DNA of 49,618 nucleotides from Methanothrix sp. (GCF_026419855.1 NZ_JAOAKP010000008.1:1-49618); one strand, 5' to 3'. Positions 35,551 to 44,441 are shown, counted from the stretch's first letter. A program made the numbers and translations. The notes: generated by a model from the sequence alone, not told the origin.

Positions 35551-37188
35551 TCATGCCTTCTCTCCGTTTTGATCCCCCTGCAGAAGCTTTGAGCGCACGG
35601 TTGTGAACACCGGCCCGCGGATATCTATGCGTTTCTTGTAGCTCGTGATGTACCTCTCGAGCGCAGGATCGATTCTCACATTTATCTCGCCCGCGGTTCT
35701 CACAATCCTGACCCTGGTCTCGCTATCCCTGCCCTCGATAGTGGCGATCTCGATCTCATGCGCCGCCAGCTCGGCGAACGCATCTATGAATCTTATGCCG
35801 GTCTGGACGCCCTCCTCGAATGCAGCCTCCCACTTCGGCGTTCTCGGTATCCCGAGTATCTCATTCTTGTACACAACAATCTCATTGAGATACGCAGGAC
35901 CGCATAGCTTTGTGTTCTCCTCAGGCTCGACCACAGAGACCCTGACCCTCCGGCCGAAGAGCTCGCCCTCCCAGGCGTCGAACTCGCAAGGCGATGGGGT
36001 ATTTCCATACTTCACACACGTCTCAACGATCGATCTCGCGATCTCTTTCCCAACACCGGTCATGGGGCTCTTGTCCACATGTATCATCCTGGCGATCTCA
36101 ATCGGCTTCAGGCTCCAGTCTGGCTGGAGCTGCGGATACGAGAGCGCACGCAGGTCCTTCGATCCGTAGAGTATCATCGCCAGGCGCTCGACGCCGAGCC
36201 CGAGGTTCAGGACAGGGTATGGGATATCGTACTGAGCCAGCGCTGTCGGTGAGTACACGCCGAATGTCGCAATCTCGACCCAGCCGCTCCCGTACTTTGT
36301 CTCCGATCCCACAAGGCCCGGATGGTATGCATAGACCTCTATCTGCGTCCCTGGGACGTAGTACTTGGAGCGCTTCTCGTCCGGCCTGAACCTGAAGTTC
36401 TCGAAGCCGAACTGGCTAAGGAGTCCCTCCGAGATGGCCTTTCCCTCATCCACAGACATCTCCTCGTCCATCACGACACAGCTCGCTGAGTGGTAGGTCA
36501 TAAGACGGGCTGCGTCCTCAGACTGCTCCCTTCTGAAGCACCTGTCAATTGAGAACAAACGCACGGGCAGTGGCGTCCTGTACCAGAGGTTCGAGAGCGA
36601 TATGAACCATCCGGAGGTCATGTGGCTCCTCAGAGTCCTGCTCGTCGGCTCTGGTTTGAGCTCCCTGAACTCCGGAAATACACTCTCGAGCATCATCGAG
36701 ACCTGAGTGTCTGAGGCGTTGATCGCTTTGGATATCTCTTGAACCAGGTCGTCCCCTTCCACAGCGCCCTTCTTGTAACTGTGCAGGATCTCTCTCAGAG
36801 CCTCGATCTCCTCAGCGGTGATCTCTCTCCCCACTATGGATCTTATCGCTGAGATCCTGCCCTCTGAGATGCCAACATCCGGCCTTGGGAGGCCTGCAAG
36901 GTAAAAGCATCTGTCAAGAACAGCAAGCGCCTCGGATCCGAACTGTCTGTAGACCTCCTGCGCATCCACTATGACGGGATTCATCATCTCCGTGAACCCC
37001 ATCCGCAGGTACGCTTCCCTTAGCCTCTGAATGGTCTCGAAAACGGGATGCGGTCTTCCATGCGGATAGCTTCTCCTCGGATAGGTCCTCTCCAGCGATG
37101 GCCTCTCAAGATAGTCAACGCCACGCTTCCAGGCGCTATCAAAGTCCTTTTCAGCAGCCTCTCTGATCTCGGCCGGGTCGAACTTCAT
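35551..37188 (-). CDS. sepS: O-phosphoserine--tRNA(Cys) ligase (SepRS)
   Basis: SepRS charges tRNA-Cys with phosphoserine, later converted to cysteine by SepCysS, a route restricted to methanogens and close relatives. The 545-residue class II synthetase shows the motif 2 [20 protein letters not shown] and the [13 protein letters not shown] motif 3, plus the N-terminal [20 protein letters not shown] typical of SepRS. The genes for SepCysS or SepCysE are not in the window. It lies three bases after the translin gene and seven before rpiA, so all are one transcript. The ATG at 37188 has only a weak ribosome-binding site, in keeping with coupling. Confidence 0.95.
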   Translation of the reverse strand: MKFDPAEIREAAEKDFDSAWKRGVDYLERPSLERTYPRRSYPHGRPHPVFETIQRLREAYLRMGFTEMMNPVIVDAQEVYRQFGSEALAVLDRCFYLAGLPRPDVGISEGRISAIRSIVGREITAEEIEALREILHSYKKGAVEGDDLVQEISKAINASDTQVSMMLESVFPEFRELKPEPTSRTLRSHMTSGWFISLSNLWYRTPLPVRLFSIDRCFRREQSEDAARLMTYHSASCVVMDEEMSVDEGKAISEGLLSQFGFENFRFRPDEKRSKYYVPGTQIEVYAYHPGLVGSETKYGSGWVEIATFGVYSPTALAQYDIPYPVLNLGLGVERLAMILYGSKDLRALSYPQLQPDWSLKPIEIARMIHVDKSPMTGVGKEIARSIVETCVKYGNTPSPCEFDAWEGELFGRRVRVSVVEPEENTKLCGPAYLNEIVVYKNEILGIPRTPKWEAAFEEGVQTGIRFIDAFAELAAHEIEIATIEGRDSETRVRIVRTAGEINVRIDPALERYITSYKKRIDIRGPVFTTVRSKLLQGDQNGEKA

Positions 37189-37191
37189 GGT

Positions 37192-37860
37192 CTAGAGATC
37201 TGAGTACGTGCCTTTAAGCTTATCCTCCAGAAGGGTGATGTGCTTCTCGAGGGACTGTATCTGGAGAGCATTTGTTATATCTCCTCGAGTCCTCTCAATC
37301 ATCGACCTTGCCAGATCTGTCTTCCTGCGTAGCCCGCGCATGATTGCATCAGGGTAATCGAACCTCATGAGCATGTGGTAGATCTCCTCCATTATCTCGA
37401 GAAGAACCTCCCCGTCCTCTGGCCTGCCGCTTCTTATTAGTTCCAGTATGCTCCGTCTGAGCTCGCCCGTGAGATCTCCAAGGCCGCCGAGGTAGCTCAC
37501 CGGATCGACACCGAGATCCTCGTGCGTGGGCATTCTGCCCTCGAATATCAGAGAGAAGAGAACGCTCGCCTCGACGAACTCCTGCTCCGCATCATCCACA
37601 AATCCCGAGTACCTCACGTCCTGGTGTGTGGCCAGAAGGCTCTTTATCGCTGTGAGATGCTCACGCGCATCCTTAAGAAGACTCTCTGCCTCGCTCCGCT
37701 CCCTTCTATGCGTGGCGCGTATGGCTGTTGATGACAATCGTATCACGATCCTGGACAGCCTCAGCGATTCCTCCCTAGCTGCGTCCTTCTCATCAAAGTG
37801 CTTCAGAAGCGTATCGATGAGGTCGTCCAGATCGCTCCTGTGGGATTCTTCTGGGATCAT
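37192..37860 (-). CDS. Translin-family protein
   Basis: The 222-residue, entirely helical protein matches the translin fold, with DLDDLIDTLLKHFDEKDAAREESLRLSR at the N-terminus and the translin block ASVLFSLIFEGR, YLGGLGDLTGELRRSILELI and FDYPDAIMRGLRRKTDLARSMIE. Translin and its archaeal relatives bind RNA or ssDNA as octamers; some, with TRAX-like residues, cleave pre-tRNA fragments. I see no TRAX acidic triad that I could assign with confidence. Its position upstream of sepS hints at a tRNA-related role. ATG at 37860 with 52 bases after the previous gene. Confidence 0.85.
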   Translation of the reverse strand: MIPEESHRSDLDDLIDTLLKHFDEKDAAREESLRLSRIVIRLSSTAIRATHRRERSEAESLLKDAREHLTAIKSLLATHQDVRYSGFVDDAEQEFVEASVLFSLIFEGRMPTHEDLGVDPVSYLGGLGDLTGELRRSILELIRSGRPEDGEVLLEIMEEIYHMLMRFDYPDAIMRGLRRKTDLARSMIERTRGDITNALQIQSLEKHITLLEDKLKGTYSDL

Positions 37861-37912
37861 TCGTGGATCGGCGGTTGGAATAAAACCACCGGACTCTGGA
37901 ATGAGCTGCGCG

Positions 37913-38674
37913 TTACATAAACCTTCTTATCCTGTTCAGGCTCGTCTGGCCCTGTACGAGGGATCTCGCCTCTGTGACGTATCTGCCTCTGTATCCGTTG
38001 AGCGAGGAGAAGACCAGCTGCCAGTCGACAGTCCCTGAGCCAACAGGCAGGTGCTCGTCCCTCTCCCCGTGGTTATCATGTATGTGGATGTGTGTTATTC
38101 TCTCCCTCAGCTGCAGAAACTCCTTCAGGTTTCCGTTTGTATTCGCATGACCCACATCGAGCGTGAATCCGAGGTTCTCCCTGTCGACTGTGTCCATGAT
38201 TCCGACGATCTCGAACGGCGCCCTTCCTAGAAGTGTGGGTATGTTGACCATGTTCTCGACAGCAATTGTGATTCCTAGATCTTCTGCATGATCACATATG
38301 CTCCTTATCCCGAGAATGTTCTGCTCCCACGCGCGGTCCGGCACCTGCGTCCCTAGAGGGGAGAGGTGGCCCGGATGAACGACCGCGAGCTCTGCGAAAT
38401 CTGCTGCCAGGGACAGGCAGCTCTTCATCTGCCTGACGCTCTCCTCCCATATCGGCTGGTTCACAGATGCTAGGTTCAGATCCGAGTAGGGCAGATGCAG
38501 TGTTATCACCAGATCTGTGGTCTCCGCTATCTTTCTCGCCTCATCCACATTCTCCTCGGTGAGCCGCTGCATGCCCTCGCAGACGATCTCCCAGCCGCTG
38601 TATCCTAAATCCTCAAGCTGGTATGCCCAGTCGAATGGCCTGTCCACCAGCGCGCTTGAGGAGAAACTTATCAT
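37913..38674 (-). CDS. Sugar phosphate isomerase/epimerase-like TIM barrel
   Basis: The 253-residue protein belongs to the xylose isomerase-like/AP endonuclease family 2 barrel group: LHLPYSDLNLASVN, VVHPGHLSPLG, IAVENMVNIPTLL, LDVGHANTNGN and HIHIHDNHGERDEHLPVGSGTVDW provide the metal-binding His, Glu and Asp positions. It may act on a sugar phosphate or be a nuclease; sugar metabolism seems more likely from the neighbours rpiA and mtnA, but the substrate is unknown. The ATG overlaps the UPF0201 stop (ATGA). Confidence 0.82.
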   Translation of the reverse strand: MISFSSSALVDRPFDWAYQLEDLGYSGWEIVCEGMQRLTEENVDEARKIAETTDLVITLHLPYSDLNLASVNQPIWEESVRQMKSCLSLAADFAELAVVHPGHLSPLGTQVPDRAWEQNILGIRSICDHAEDLGITIAVENMVNIPTLLGRAPFEIVGIMDTVDRENLGFTLDVGHANTNGNLKEFLQLRERITHIHIHDNHGERDEHLPVGSGTVDWQLVFSSLNGYRGRYVTEARSLVQGQTSLNRIRRFM

Positions 38675-39084
38675 GCCTCCACCTCATCAAGCTCTATCTC
38701 CATCACGGGCTTCCCATCGACGGTTCGGGGCGCGAGCCAGTCGATGAGCTTCTCACTGCCGGAAATCTCGACGTGAATCGATCCGAGCGGCTCCTCCTCT
38801 GGCGGGAAGCCCACACGCCCCATGAACGCTCCCGGCTTGCTGATCCTGAACTGATATGAATCTCCGATCCTTCCAGCAAGCATCACAGACCTCGCTGTAT
38901 CAAGTATCCGCTCGTCTCTTAATATCTTGCGGAAAACCCCGAGAGAGGATATCCCCCCGTAACCCTGTACCATATCATCTCTTATGTCGAGCGTCAGGCC
39001 TGGGAATATGCGCTCTATGGCCATCACAACCCTTTCCACCCTCTCGGTGGGCTTCACTAGGGCGCGAACTCTGATCTCGATCAT
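38671..39084 (-). CDS. UPF0201 family RNA-binding-like protein
   Basis: The 137-residue protein begins MIEIRVRALVKPTERVERV and contains AIERIFPGLTL, ILDTARSVMLAG and KPGAFMGRVGFPPEEEPLGSI, typical of UPF0201, a ribosomal-L5/exosome-associated-like fold in archaea. I start at the ATG at 39084 after GGAGAGA; the upstream ATG at 39102 adds MESGEN, which overlaps that site. It is 67 bases after the release-factor gene and overlaps the following gene by four bases. Function is unproven, probably RNA-linked. Confidence 0.83.
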   Translation of the reverse strand: MIEIRVRALVKPTERVERVVMAIERIFPGLTLDIRDDMVQGYGGISSLGVFRKILRDERILDTARSVMLAGRIGDSYQFRISKPGAFMGRVGFPPEEEPLGSIHVEISGSEKLIDWLAPRTVDGKPVMEIELDEVEA

Positions 39085-39151
39085 ATTCTCTCCACTTTCC
39101 ATACTGTATTTCCATCCTCAGTGCATGATCCCCGGGCCACAAGAAGTTCTA

Positions 39152-40393
39152 TCAGCGATGAGATGTCTTGTACCTCAGCACAGCCGCGATCCCGCCAAAG
39201 GCATGCAGGAGCTGCGCGCCCTCCTCGAAGTCTGTGGATATGATCTTCACAGCTGCTCCGCTCTGTTCCGCCAGCTGTGAGAGCTCTGTTATCAGATCCA
39301 CCTCCTCCGTTATCGTGAGGGGCGAGCCGCACTTGGGGCATGTCCCTATCGCCGGGGACGATGGTGTTCTTGTCCTTTCATCAGAGTAATCACAGCTCTG
39401 GTTCTGACATCTGACCTTGGCCCTGGTCTTCCTGAGCTCCTCAGAGAGGAGAAGGAGATCCACTGCGCCGAGAGCGAGGTTCTGGCGCACCTCTTTCTCC
39501 CCATACGATGCAAGACCCCTGTCGCTTACGAGCTCTCTCATGAATCGTCGCATGGCCAGCTTCTCCTGGGTGAGCTCAAGATCCAGAAGCCTCTCCTGCG
39601 CAGCCTCGACGAGCTCCGAGAGGCCTGCCTCATCTGTGTATGATACATCGAACGCATCCAGTATCTTCTTCTGGAGCTCGTGATGCAGGAAGTTGCCGGC
39701 GACGAACTCCTCCTTTGTCGGGGATGGGCCGCCTATGAGTATGCCCTGAAGCTCCTTCGGATCGATGCTCAGGAACGCATCGTTCGCCGCCTCCCCGATC
39801 CTCTTGTAGAAGTCGTGGATCGCTATGAGCCTCAGCTGCTGGAACCTGTGAGAAGACTGCCCCCCCTTCCTCTGCTTTCCAGGAACTGTGGATGTGAGAT
39901 GCTTCAGAGGCTCGATCCTCTTCCCCTTGAGTATGCCTATGGTCGCCTCTCTCCTGTCAAGGACTATCAGACCAAATGTCTTCTTCTCAGATAGCATGTC
40001 CTCAAGCGGCGTCAAAAGAAAAGAGGAATCGCAGTGGTAGCGATAAGTGGTGATCGGCTCCGGCGGCTCTATGACCTTTGTGTACATGTCTGTCCTGTTC
40101 CCGCCGATGTCCACTGCGCCTATGAAGAGTACGACGCCGTTCTCGGGAGCTCTCGGGATGAGCCTGAGCCTGGCCATCGCTGACTCAAGTGCGCTCTGGA
40201 CATTGGTCCTCGTGAGCTTCGACTTTATGTTGGCAGCTTGGCCATGCTCCTCCCTGAGCTGGGCCATCACATCCGATATCTGCTTGTCCGGGGGTATGTA
40301 CAGGGAGATGAGCTCCGTGCCTCTTCCCGATTTTGATCTGAGCTCATCCAGCAGACGCTTGAACTCATACTTTTCCTGTGCAGAGATATCCAT
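39152..40393 (-). CDS. prf1: Peptide chain release factor aRF1
   Basis: aRF1 reads all three stop codons and triggers peptide release. The 413-residue protein has NIKS (55-58) and the YHCDSSF cavity motif (119-125) for stop-codon reading, GGQ (177-179) for hydrolysis, and a C-terminal mini-domain with a Cys cluster (CQNQSC, then CPKCG). GAGGAGAG lies just before the ATG. It opens the minus-strand gene string that continues to mtnA, so release, tRNA charging and pentose genes could be co-regulated. Confidence 0.96.
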   Translation of the reverse strand: MDISAQEKYEFKRLLDELRSKSGRGTELISLYIPPDKQISDVMAQLREEHGQAANIKSKLTRTNVQSALESAMARLRLIPRAPENGVVLFIGAVDIGGNRTDMYTKVIEPPEPITTYRYHCDSSFLLTPLEDMLSEKKTFGLIVLDRREATIGILKGKRIEPLKHLTSTVPGKQRKGGQSSHRFQQLRLIAIHDFYKRIGEAANDAFLSIDPKELQGILIGGPSPTKEEFVAGNFLHHELQKKILDAFDVSYTDEAGLSELVEAAQERLLDLELTQEKLAMRRFMRELVSDRGLASYGEKEVRQNLALGAVDLLLLSEELRKTRAKVRCQNQSCDYSDERTRTPSSPAIGTCPKCGSPLTITEEVDLITELSQLAEQSGAAVKIISTDFEEGAQLLHAFGGIAAVLRYKTSHR

Positions 40394-40478
40394 CTTCTCT
40401 CCTCAGATTGATACTGGCTGAAGTAGCCACAGACCTAAATAAAATCCTTTGCGTAGCTCGATGCAGGGAGATCCATCA

Positions 40479-40571
40479 TGCAAATCGGTTGCTGAAGGCA
40501 CGAATTCACCCGCCAGGTGCCACTAGCCAGACCAATGTCTCTGTAAGCAAGTTATCATATGGACAAGAGCG
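40479..40571 (-). repeat. Family 1 MITE-like element, end-truncated copy F
   Basis: Only about 93 bp remain: the CACACAAGAGCG-side end is lost, while the end CGCTCTTGTCCATATGATAAC (minus strand) is kept. The remnant is still flanked by exact ATCCATCA at 40471-40478 and 40572-40579. It either inserted as a shortened element or lost its end without losing the duplication. The gap 40394-40762 otherwise holds an AT-rich promoter region (TATATATCAATTAATA, 40700-40715). Confidence 0.75.
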
Positions 40572-40762
40572 ATCCATCAAATGCGAAACGCTGGGCAGCT
40601 CAACCTCTTCGAGTCCGTATGTCATGTTAGTATCAACATTTATAGATATGTATATTCTATTCAGCTTTATGAAATCATCAAATTTGCTTCGAGTAATGTT
40701 TATATATCAATTAATATCGATACGTTCTGGGTGGCAGCTTGCTGGACAAGGTCTTTGGAAGG

Positions 40763-41017
40763 ATGAGCGGTGGCTGCTGCGGGCGTGTTGTCAGCCTTCA
40801 GCAGATAAACATCGGTGGGCGCCTCATAGGCATCATGGGCATGAACGAGGTATTCCAGGAATACTTCAAGAATGGAAAAACGCCTGATGACGCGACCGGT
40901 GATGAGCTTGTAAAAGACCTCAGAAAAATCAATCACATCGTTGAGGGAGCGGAACAGCTGTACAAAGAGGCCTTCTTGAGGGAATACAGGCGGTATTACG
41001 AGGCCAGAACCAAGTAG
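40763..41017 (+). CDS. Small protein with N-terminal Cys-Cys motif
   Basis: The 84-residue product begins MSGGCCGRVVSLQQINIGG, then a compact strand-helix part (GRLIGIMGMNEVFQEYF) and a charged helical C-terminus (EQLYKEAFLREYRRYYEA). It recalls small CC-containing proteins found near thioredoxin-like or arsenic/redox genes in methanogens, but I cannot confirm a family. The Cys pair could bind metal or take part in redox. An in-frame TTG at 40739 after GGGTGG is a possible alternative start; TATATA at about 40701 fits either. It stands alone between family 1 copies F and E. Confidence 0.65.
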   Translation: MSGGCCGRVVSLQQINIGGRLIGIMGMNEVFQEYFKNGKTPDDATGDELVKDLRKINHIVEGAEQLYKEAFLREYRRYYEARTK

Positions 41018-41036
41018 AGCGGGCCATCCGCTCATA

Positions 41037-41160
41037 CGCTCTTGTGTGTTCAGCAACTTAGAGGGCAAGCGTACTGGTTGCTGGATGCGCTCACTCATTC
41101 GCCAGGAGCACATAGCGGGAACAGTGCCTCTCCAAGCAAATCATCAAATGGATAAGAGCG
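41037..41160 (-). repeat. Family 1 MITE-like element, copy E
   Basis: The 124-bp copy is inverted relative to A and B but very close to them in sequence (shared GAGGCACTGTTCCCGCTATG). The ends are intact; the flanks CGCTCATA and CCTCTGTT do not match. It lies between the small Cys-Cys gene and the TIR gene. Confidence 0.85.
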
Positions 41161-41253
41161 CCTCTGTTTTTCATAGCAAGGTGTTAAGCGGTCGTAAGAG
41201 TGCACCTGTGGTAGCGTCCTCTTCGGATCATGCATCGAGCTCAACCTACGCGC

Positions 41254-41817
41254 TCAATCTGCGATGGGCGAGAACGTCCTGGGGTCGAGCGAGATCGCAG
41301 CCTCACAGAAAGAGCATACAGTCTCCAGGTACCTGTTCTCGCTTATCGCGCGGTCCACATTCTCCTGAGGTGTGAGGTACTGTGTCATCTCCTCTCCACA
41401 CATCGGGCACCTGACCCTGAGCCACTCCAGCCTGGTGAGGGATCTGACGATCCTCATCAGATCTGCCACAGCGTTCGCGAACCCTCCAGATGAAAATGTG
41501 ATCGGGACAATATCCTCTATGAAGAATGGCATCTCCACTCCATTCTCTGCGATCGGGATTATGAGATGATCTATCGCCCTGGCAAACCCGATCTCCATGT
41601 TGACCGTCCTGGAGAATATCGAGTTAGATGTCACGATGGGCACAAAGCATTCCGATGACCTTATGCCAAAGGATGCCCGCTCTGCCCTGGAGATGCCACG
41701 ATGGTATCTGAATTGGGACGTGAGCGTATCGATACATATGCGATACAGCGCAGAGCTGAGAGCTCCTGCGAGATCAGCATCAGACTGGCTGTGAGATATG
41801 TATATTTTGGATATCAT
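41254..41817 (-). CDS. TIR-domain protein with C-terminal zinc ribbon
   Basis: The 187-residue protein begins MISKIYISHSQSDADLAGAL, a TIR-type first strand and helix. FVPIVTSNSIFSRTVNMEIGFARA follows, where E75 sits at the position of the TIR catalytic glutamate, then LIIPIAENGVEMPFFI. After residue 130 a separate module has C137-x2-C140 and C168-x2-C171, a probable zinc ribbon. TIR enzymes consume NAD+ or make signalling nucleotides in Thoeris and related anti-phage systems; I see no partner effector beside it. Start at ATG 41817, ten codons inside a longer frame, because the TIR strand begins there. It lies between mobile repeats, which suits an accessory defence gene. Confidence 0.75.
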   Translation of the reverse strand: MISKIYISHSQSDADLAGALSSALYRICIDTLTSQFRYHRGISRAERASFGIRSSECFVPIVTSNSIFSRTVNMEIGFARAIDHLIIPIAENGVEMPFFIEDIVPITFSSGGFANAVADLMRIVRSLTRLEWLRVRCPMCGEEMTQYLTPQENVDRAISENRYLETVCSFCEAAISLDPRTFSPIAD

Positions 41818-41890
41818 ACTCCATCCAACCCTCGAAAGAGGGCGCATAACTGAATGCAGCTTGCATCATCAGAGCTGCCCCCTCTCCCCA

Positions 41891-42145
41891 TCATGCATGC
41901 TCTAATTTGAACAGCTTTCTGGCGTCCGCAGATATGTGGACGCCCTCAGACATTTCATGCAAACATGCATCATGAAGAGTTATAAGCCTTGTGAAATCTG
42001 AGAAAGCGTAACTCTCGGCACTTTTAATGCTCTGGTTTGCGACCTCTTCTGCCTGAAGACCGGAGCTCGCGCCCTGCCACTCTCTGCCAGGCGCTCTCAA
42101 CACGATCAAAGTGATCTGAAGCCCGTACAAAAAGCAGTCGATGGC
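41891..42145 (-). pseudogene. Doubtful open frame fused to a family 3 element
   Basis: An open frame extends from 41891 and continues into the family 3 element at 42146-42175, which supplies its only ATG. With the insertion removed, the upstream host sequence has a TAG in this frame and no start. It is either a gene fragment or a chance frame; no similarity is recognised. Apart from this and the family 3 element, the gap 41818-42407 holds only a TATA candidate (GTTAATATAC, about 42306) for the next gene. Confidence 0.2.
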
Positions 42146-42262
42146 CGCTGTGTTGGATAAGTCTTTAAAATCCACAAGCAGAAGACGATTCCAGGAATGC
42201 GTGGAGAGTAGATCGGAATCGATATCTTGAGGCGTTATCTCAAAAGGTTATCCAACACAGCA
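42146..42262 (+). repeat. Family 3 MITE-like element, copy 2, with perfect 8-bp target duplication
   Basis: The 117-bp copy has ends CGCTGTGTTGGATAA/TTATCCAACACAGCA and is flanked by exact TCGATGGC at 42138-42145 and 42263-42270. It has the same length as copy 1 and about 92% identity by eye, most differences near the right end. It lies upstream of the dehydroquinate synthase gene. Confidence 0.93.
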
Positions 42263-42407
42263 TCGATGGCATGAAATATCCGGTACTATTCCACCAGGTC
42301 CGAGGGTTAATATACAGGTATGTGTCTTAGTAGCATACCAGCACCAATGAGGCCTCATGCCAGTTTGGCTTGAAGACCAAGGTCCATCCCTGAACAGGGG
42401 AGGTTAT

Positions 42408-43496
42408 ATGAAAGAGAAATGGCTCATGGCGCTTGCACCTGAATGGGATGACGTAAAGCCTCTAATAACCACAGCGCTCGAATCCGGCTTCGACTCCGTG
42501 GTTGTGAGCAGAGATCACGCTGATCTTGTTAGAGAGCTCGGCAGCATAAAGATTGCATGCTTCGGCCGCGATCGTGGCTCCGAGGATCTTCTGATACTCG
42601 ATACATCCGTGCCCAGAGAGAGTCAGATCGAGATCGTCGAGAAGATAGGCAGGCCAATAGGAGGTTACGTTGAGATTCGCTCCAAGGATGATGAGCTCTT
42701 TGCCACAGAGCTCGGCAAACACGTTGATTATCTCCTTGTTGTCGGAACTGACTGGAAGGTCATACCTCTGGAGAACATGATCGCAGCGCTCCAGGGCTAC
42801 GATTGCAGGATAATCAGCTGTGTCCGCTCCTCAGAGGAGGCCGAGGTCGCCCTCTCCACGCTCGAGCACGGTGCTGATGGCGTTCTTCTTGATACCAGAG
42901 ACCCCTCTGAGATCAAGCGTGTGCAGGCAGCTGCAGAGCGCCTCGGGATGGGCAGGATAGATCTGAAGGCCGCGACAGTGGTCGCAGTCAGGCCTGTAGG
43001 CATGGGCGATAGGGTGTGTGTCGATACCTGCAGCCTCATGCGGAGAGGCGAGGGGATGCTTGTGGGCTCACAGTCGAGAGCGTTCTTCCTGGTCCAGAGT
43101 GAGGCTGAGGAGAGCCCATATGTTGCAGCAAGGCCGTTCCGCGTGAACGCCGGAGCGGTCCATGCGTACATCCGGGTTGGAGAGAAAACCAGGTACCTCT
43201 CCGAGCTCAAGAGCGGTGATGAGGTCACGATCGTGGATAAGGACGGTATGACGAGAAGCGCGGTTGTCGGCAGGGTCAAGATCGAGCGGAGGCCGATGAT
43301 ACTTGTCGAGGCGGAGGTCGATGGCGACAGGGTGAGCACACTCCTTCAGAACGCGGAGACGATAAAGCTCATCTCTCATGACGGAACCCCAATATCGGTG
43401 GCAGAGCTTAAGCCTGGCGACAAGGTTCTGGTGCATCTGGAGAGCAGCGCGCGACACTTCGGCATGAGCATCGAGGAGACGATAATCGAGAGGTGA
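42408..43496 (+). CDS. aroB': 3-dehydroquinate synthase type II
   Basis: The archaeal type II enzyme makes 3-dehydroquinate from 2-amino-3,7-dideoxyheptulosonate (ADH), replacing bacterial AroB. The 362-residue protein begins [17 protein letters not shown] and shows [49 protein letters not shown] and [15 protein letters not shown] chose ATG 42408 (GGGGAGG just upstream) over an earlier ATG at 42357. The usual partner AroA' (ADH synthase) is not in the window; the next pathway gene, aroD, follows after 46 bases. Confidence 0.93.
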   Translation: MKEKWLMALAPEWDDVKPLITTALESGFDSVVVSRDHADLVRELGSIKIACFGRDRGSEDLLILDTSVPRESQIEIVEKIGRPIGGYVEIRSKDDELFATELGKHVDYLLVVGTDWKVIPLENMIAALQGYDCRIISCVRSSEEAEVALSTLEHGADGVLLDTRDPSEIKRVQAAAERLGMGRIDLKAATVVAVRPVGMGDRVCVDTCSLMRRGEGMLVGSQSRAFFLVQSEAEESPYVAARPFRVNAGAVHAYIRVGEKTRYLSELKSGDEVTIVDKDGMTRSAVVGRVKIERRPMILVEAEVDGDRVSTLLQNAETIKLISHDGTPISVAELKPGDKVLVHLESSARHFGMSIEETIIER

Positions 43497-43542
43497 GCAT
43501 TCGCCGCGGAAGTCGTTCCACCAGTGGAGATGTGCGTGAGAA

Positions 43543-44223
43543 ATGCACAGCAGAACTCTTGATCTTAACGGTTTGAGGATCAAAACCCCTGCGATCGTCG
43601 CATCGCTCGGGGCAGATGCGGAGCGCGCAGCTAGGAGCGCCGAGGCGCAGGGGGCGGACATCATAGAGGTGCGTCTCGATCTTCTCGAGGATCCTTATGT
43701 GATCAAAGACATAAGGTCCACAGTCTCACTGCCGCTGATGGCCACGAACCGCATCTCATCCGAGGGCGGCTCCTTCAGGGGGCCGGAGGAGCGGAGGATA
43801 GGCATTCTCATGGATGCATCGCGCTTCTCGGATATCATAGATATCGAGCTGATGGCGCCGGGGAGGGATAAGCTGCTTGAGAATATCTCATGCCCTGCTC
43901 TGGTATCATACCACGACTTCAATGGCGTGCCAGACAACGTGCGCTCCATAATAGAGAGAGCGAGGTGCGCGGGCGCCGATGTGGTGAAGATCGCCGTCAC
44001 CCCACGCACTTTGCTGGAGGCTCTGGATCTCCTGAGGATCCTTCTGGATGATCCTCACCCCCTGTGCGTGATCGGTATGGGCGCTGTTGGGAGACATCTG
44101 AGGGCTGTGGCCCCACTCTACGGATCTCTACTGACCTACGGCTATGTGACAGAGCCCACCGCTCCAGGTCAGATGAGCGTCAGGGAGCTGAATACTGCTC
44201 TCAGATGCCTGGGTGCAAGATGA
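43543..44223 (+). CDS. aroD: 3-dehydroquinate dehydratase type I
   Basis: AroD converts 3-dehydroquinate to 3-dehydroshikimate through a Schiff base. The 226-residue TIM barrel has EVRLDLLED at the N-terminal third, SYHDFNG with the catalytic histidine, and GADVVKIAVTP with the Schiff-base lysine, plus VIGMGAVGRHLR and a C-terminal TAPGQMSV. Placement right after the type II dehydroquinate synthase puts two consecutive steps in one unit. Confidence 0.94.
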   Translation: MHSRTLDLNGLRIKTPAIVASLGADAERAARSAEAQGADIIEVRLDLLEDPYVIKDIRSTVSLPLMATNRISSEGGSFRGPEERRIGILMDASRFSDIIDIELMAPGRDKLLENISCPALVSYHDFNGVPDNVRSIIERARCAGADVVKIAVTPRTLLEALDLLRILLDDPHPLCVIGMGAVGRHLRAVAPLYGSLLTYGYVTEPTAPGQMSVRELNTALRCLGAR

Positions 44224-44272
44224 GGCTGAAGCGCATCTGTAAAGTAATAAAAGGCGAAAATGAAAGGAGGGA

Positions 44273-44321
44273 GCAAAAGTCGTTTGGGATGTAGGAGGGA
44301 GGAAAATGGTACGACTTTTGC
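44273..44321. other. 11-bp perfect inverted repeat after aroD
   Basis: GCAAAAGTCGT (44273-44283) and ACGACTTTTGC (44311-44321) can pair around a 27-base loop containing two copies of a GGAGGGAG-like stretch. It may be a transcript-end structure for the aro unit or an operator; there is no T-run. Confidence 0.4.
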
Positions 44322-44441
44322 CACATCCGTTTACGTCTATAGTCGAATATAAATCTTTCGGTCGCAGTGAGGGCTGTGTGGATTTGGGCTGCTCGCCTCG
44401 AGATTGAACCTCCTGGGTAGCATGAGCTCCCTCAGGAAGGG

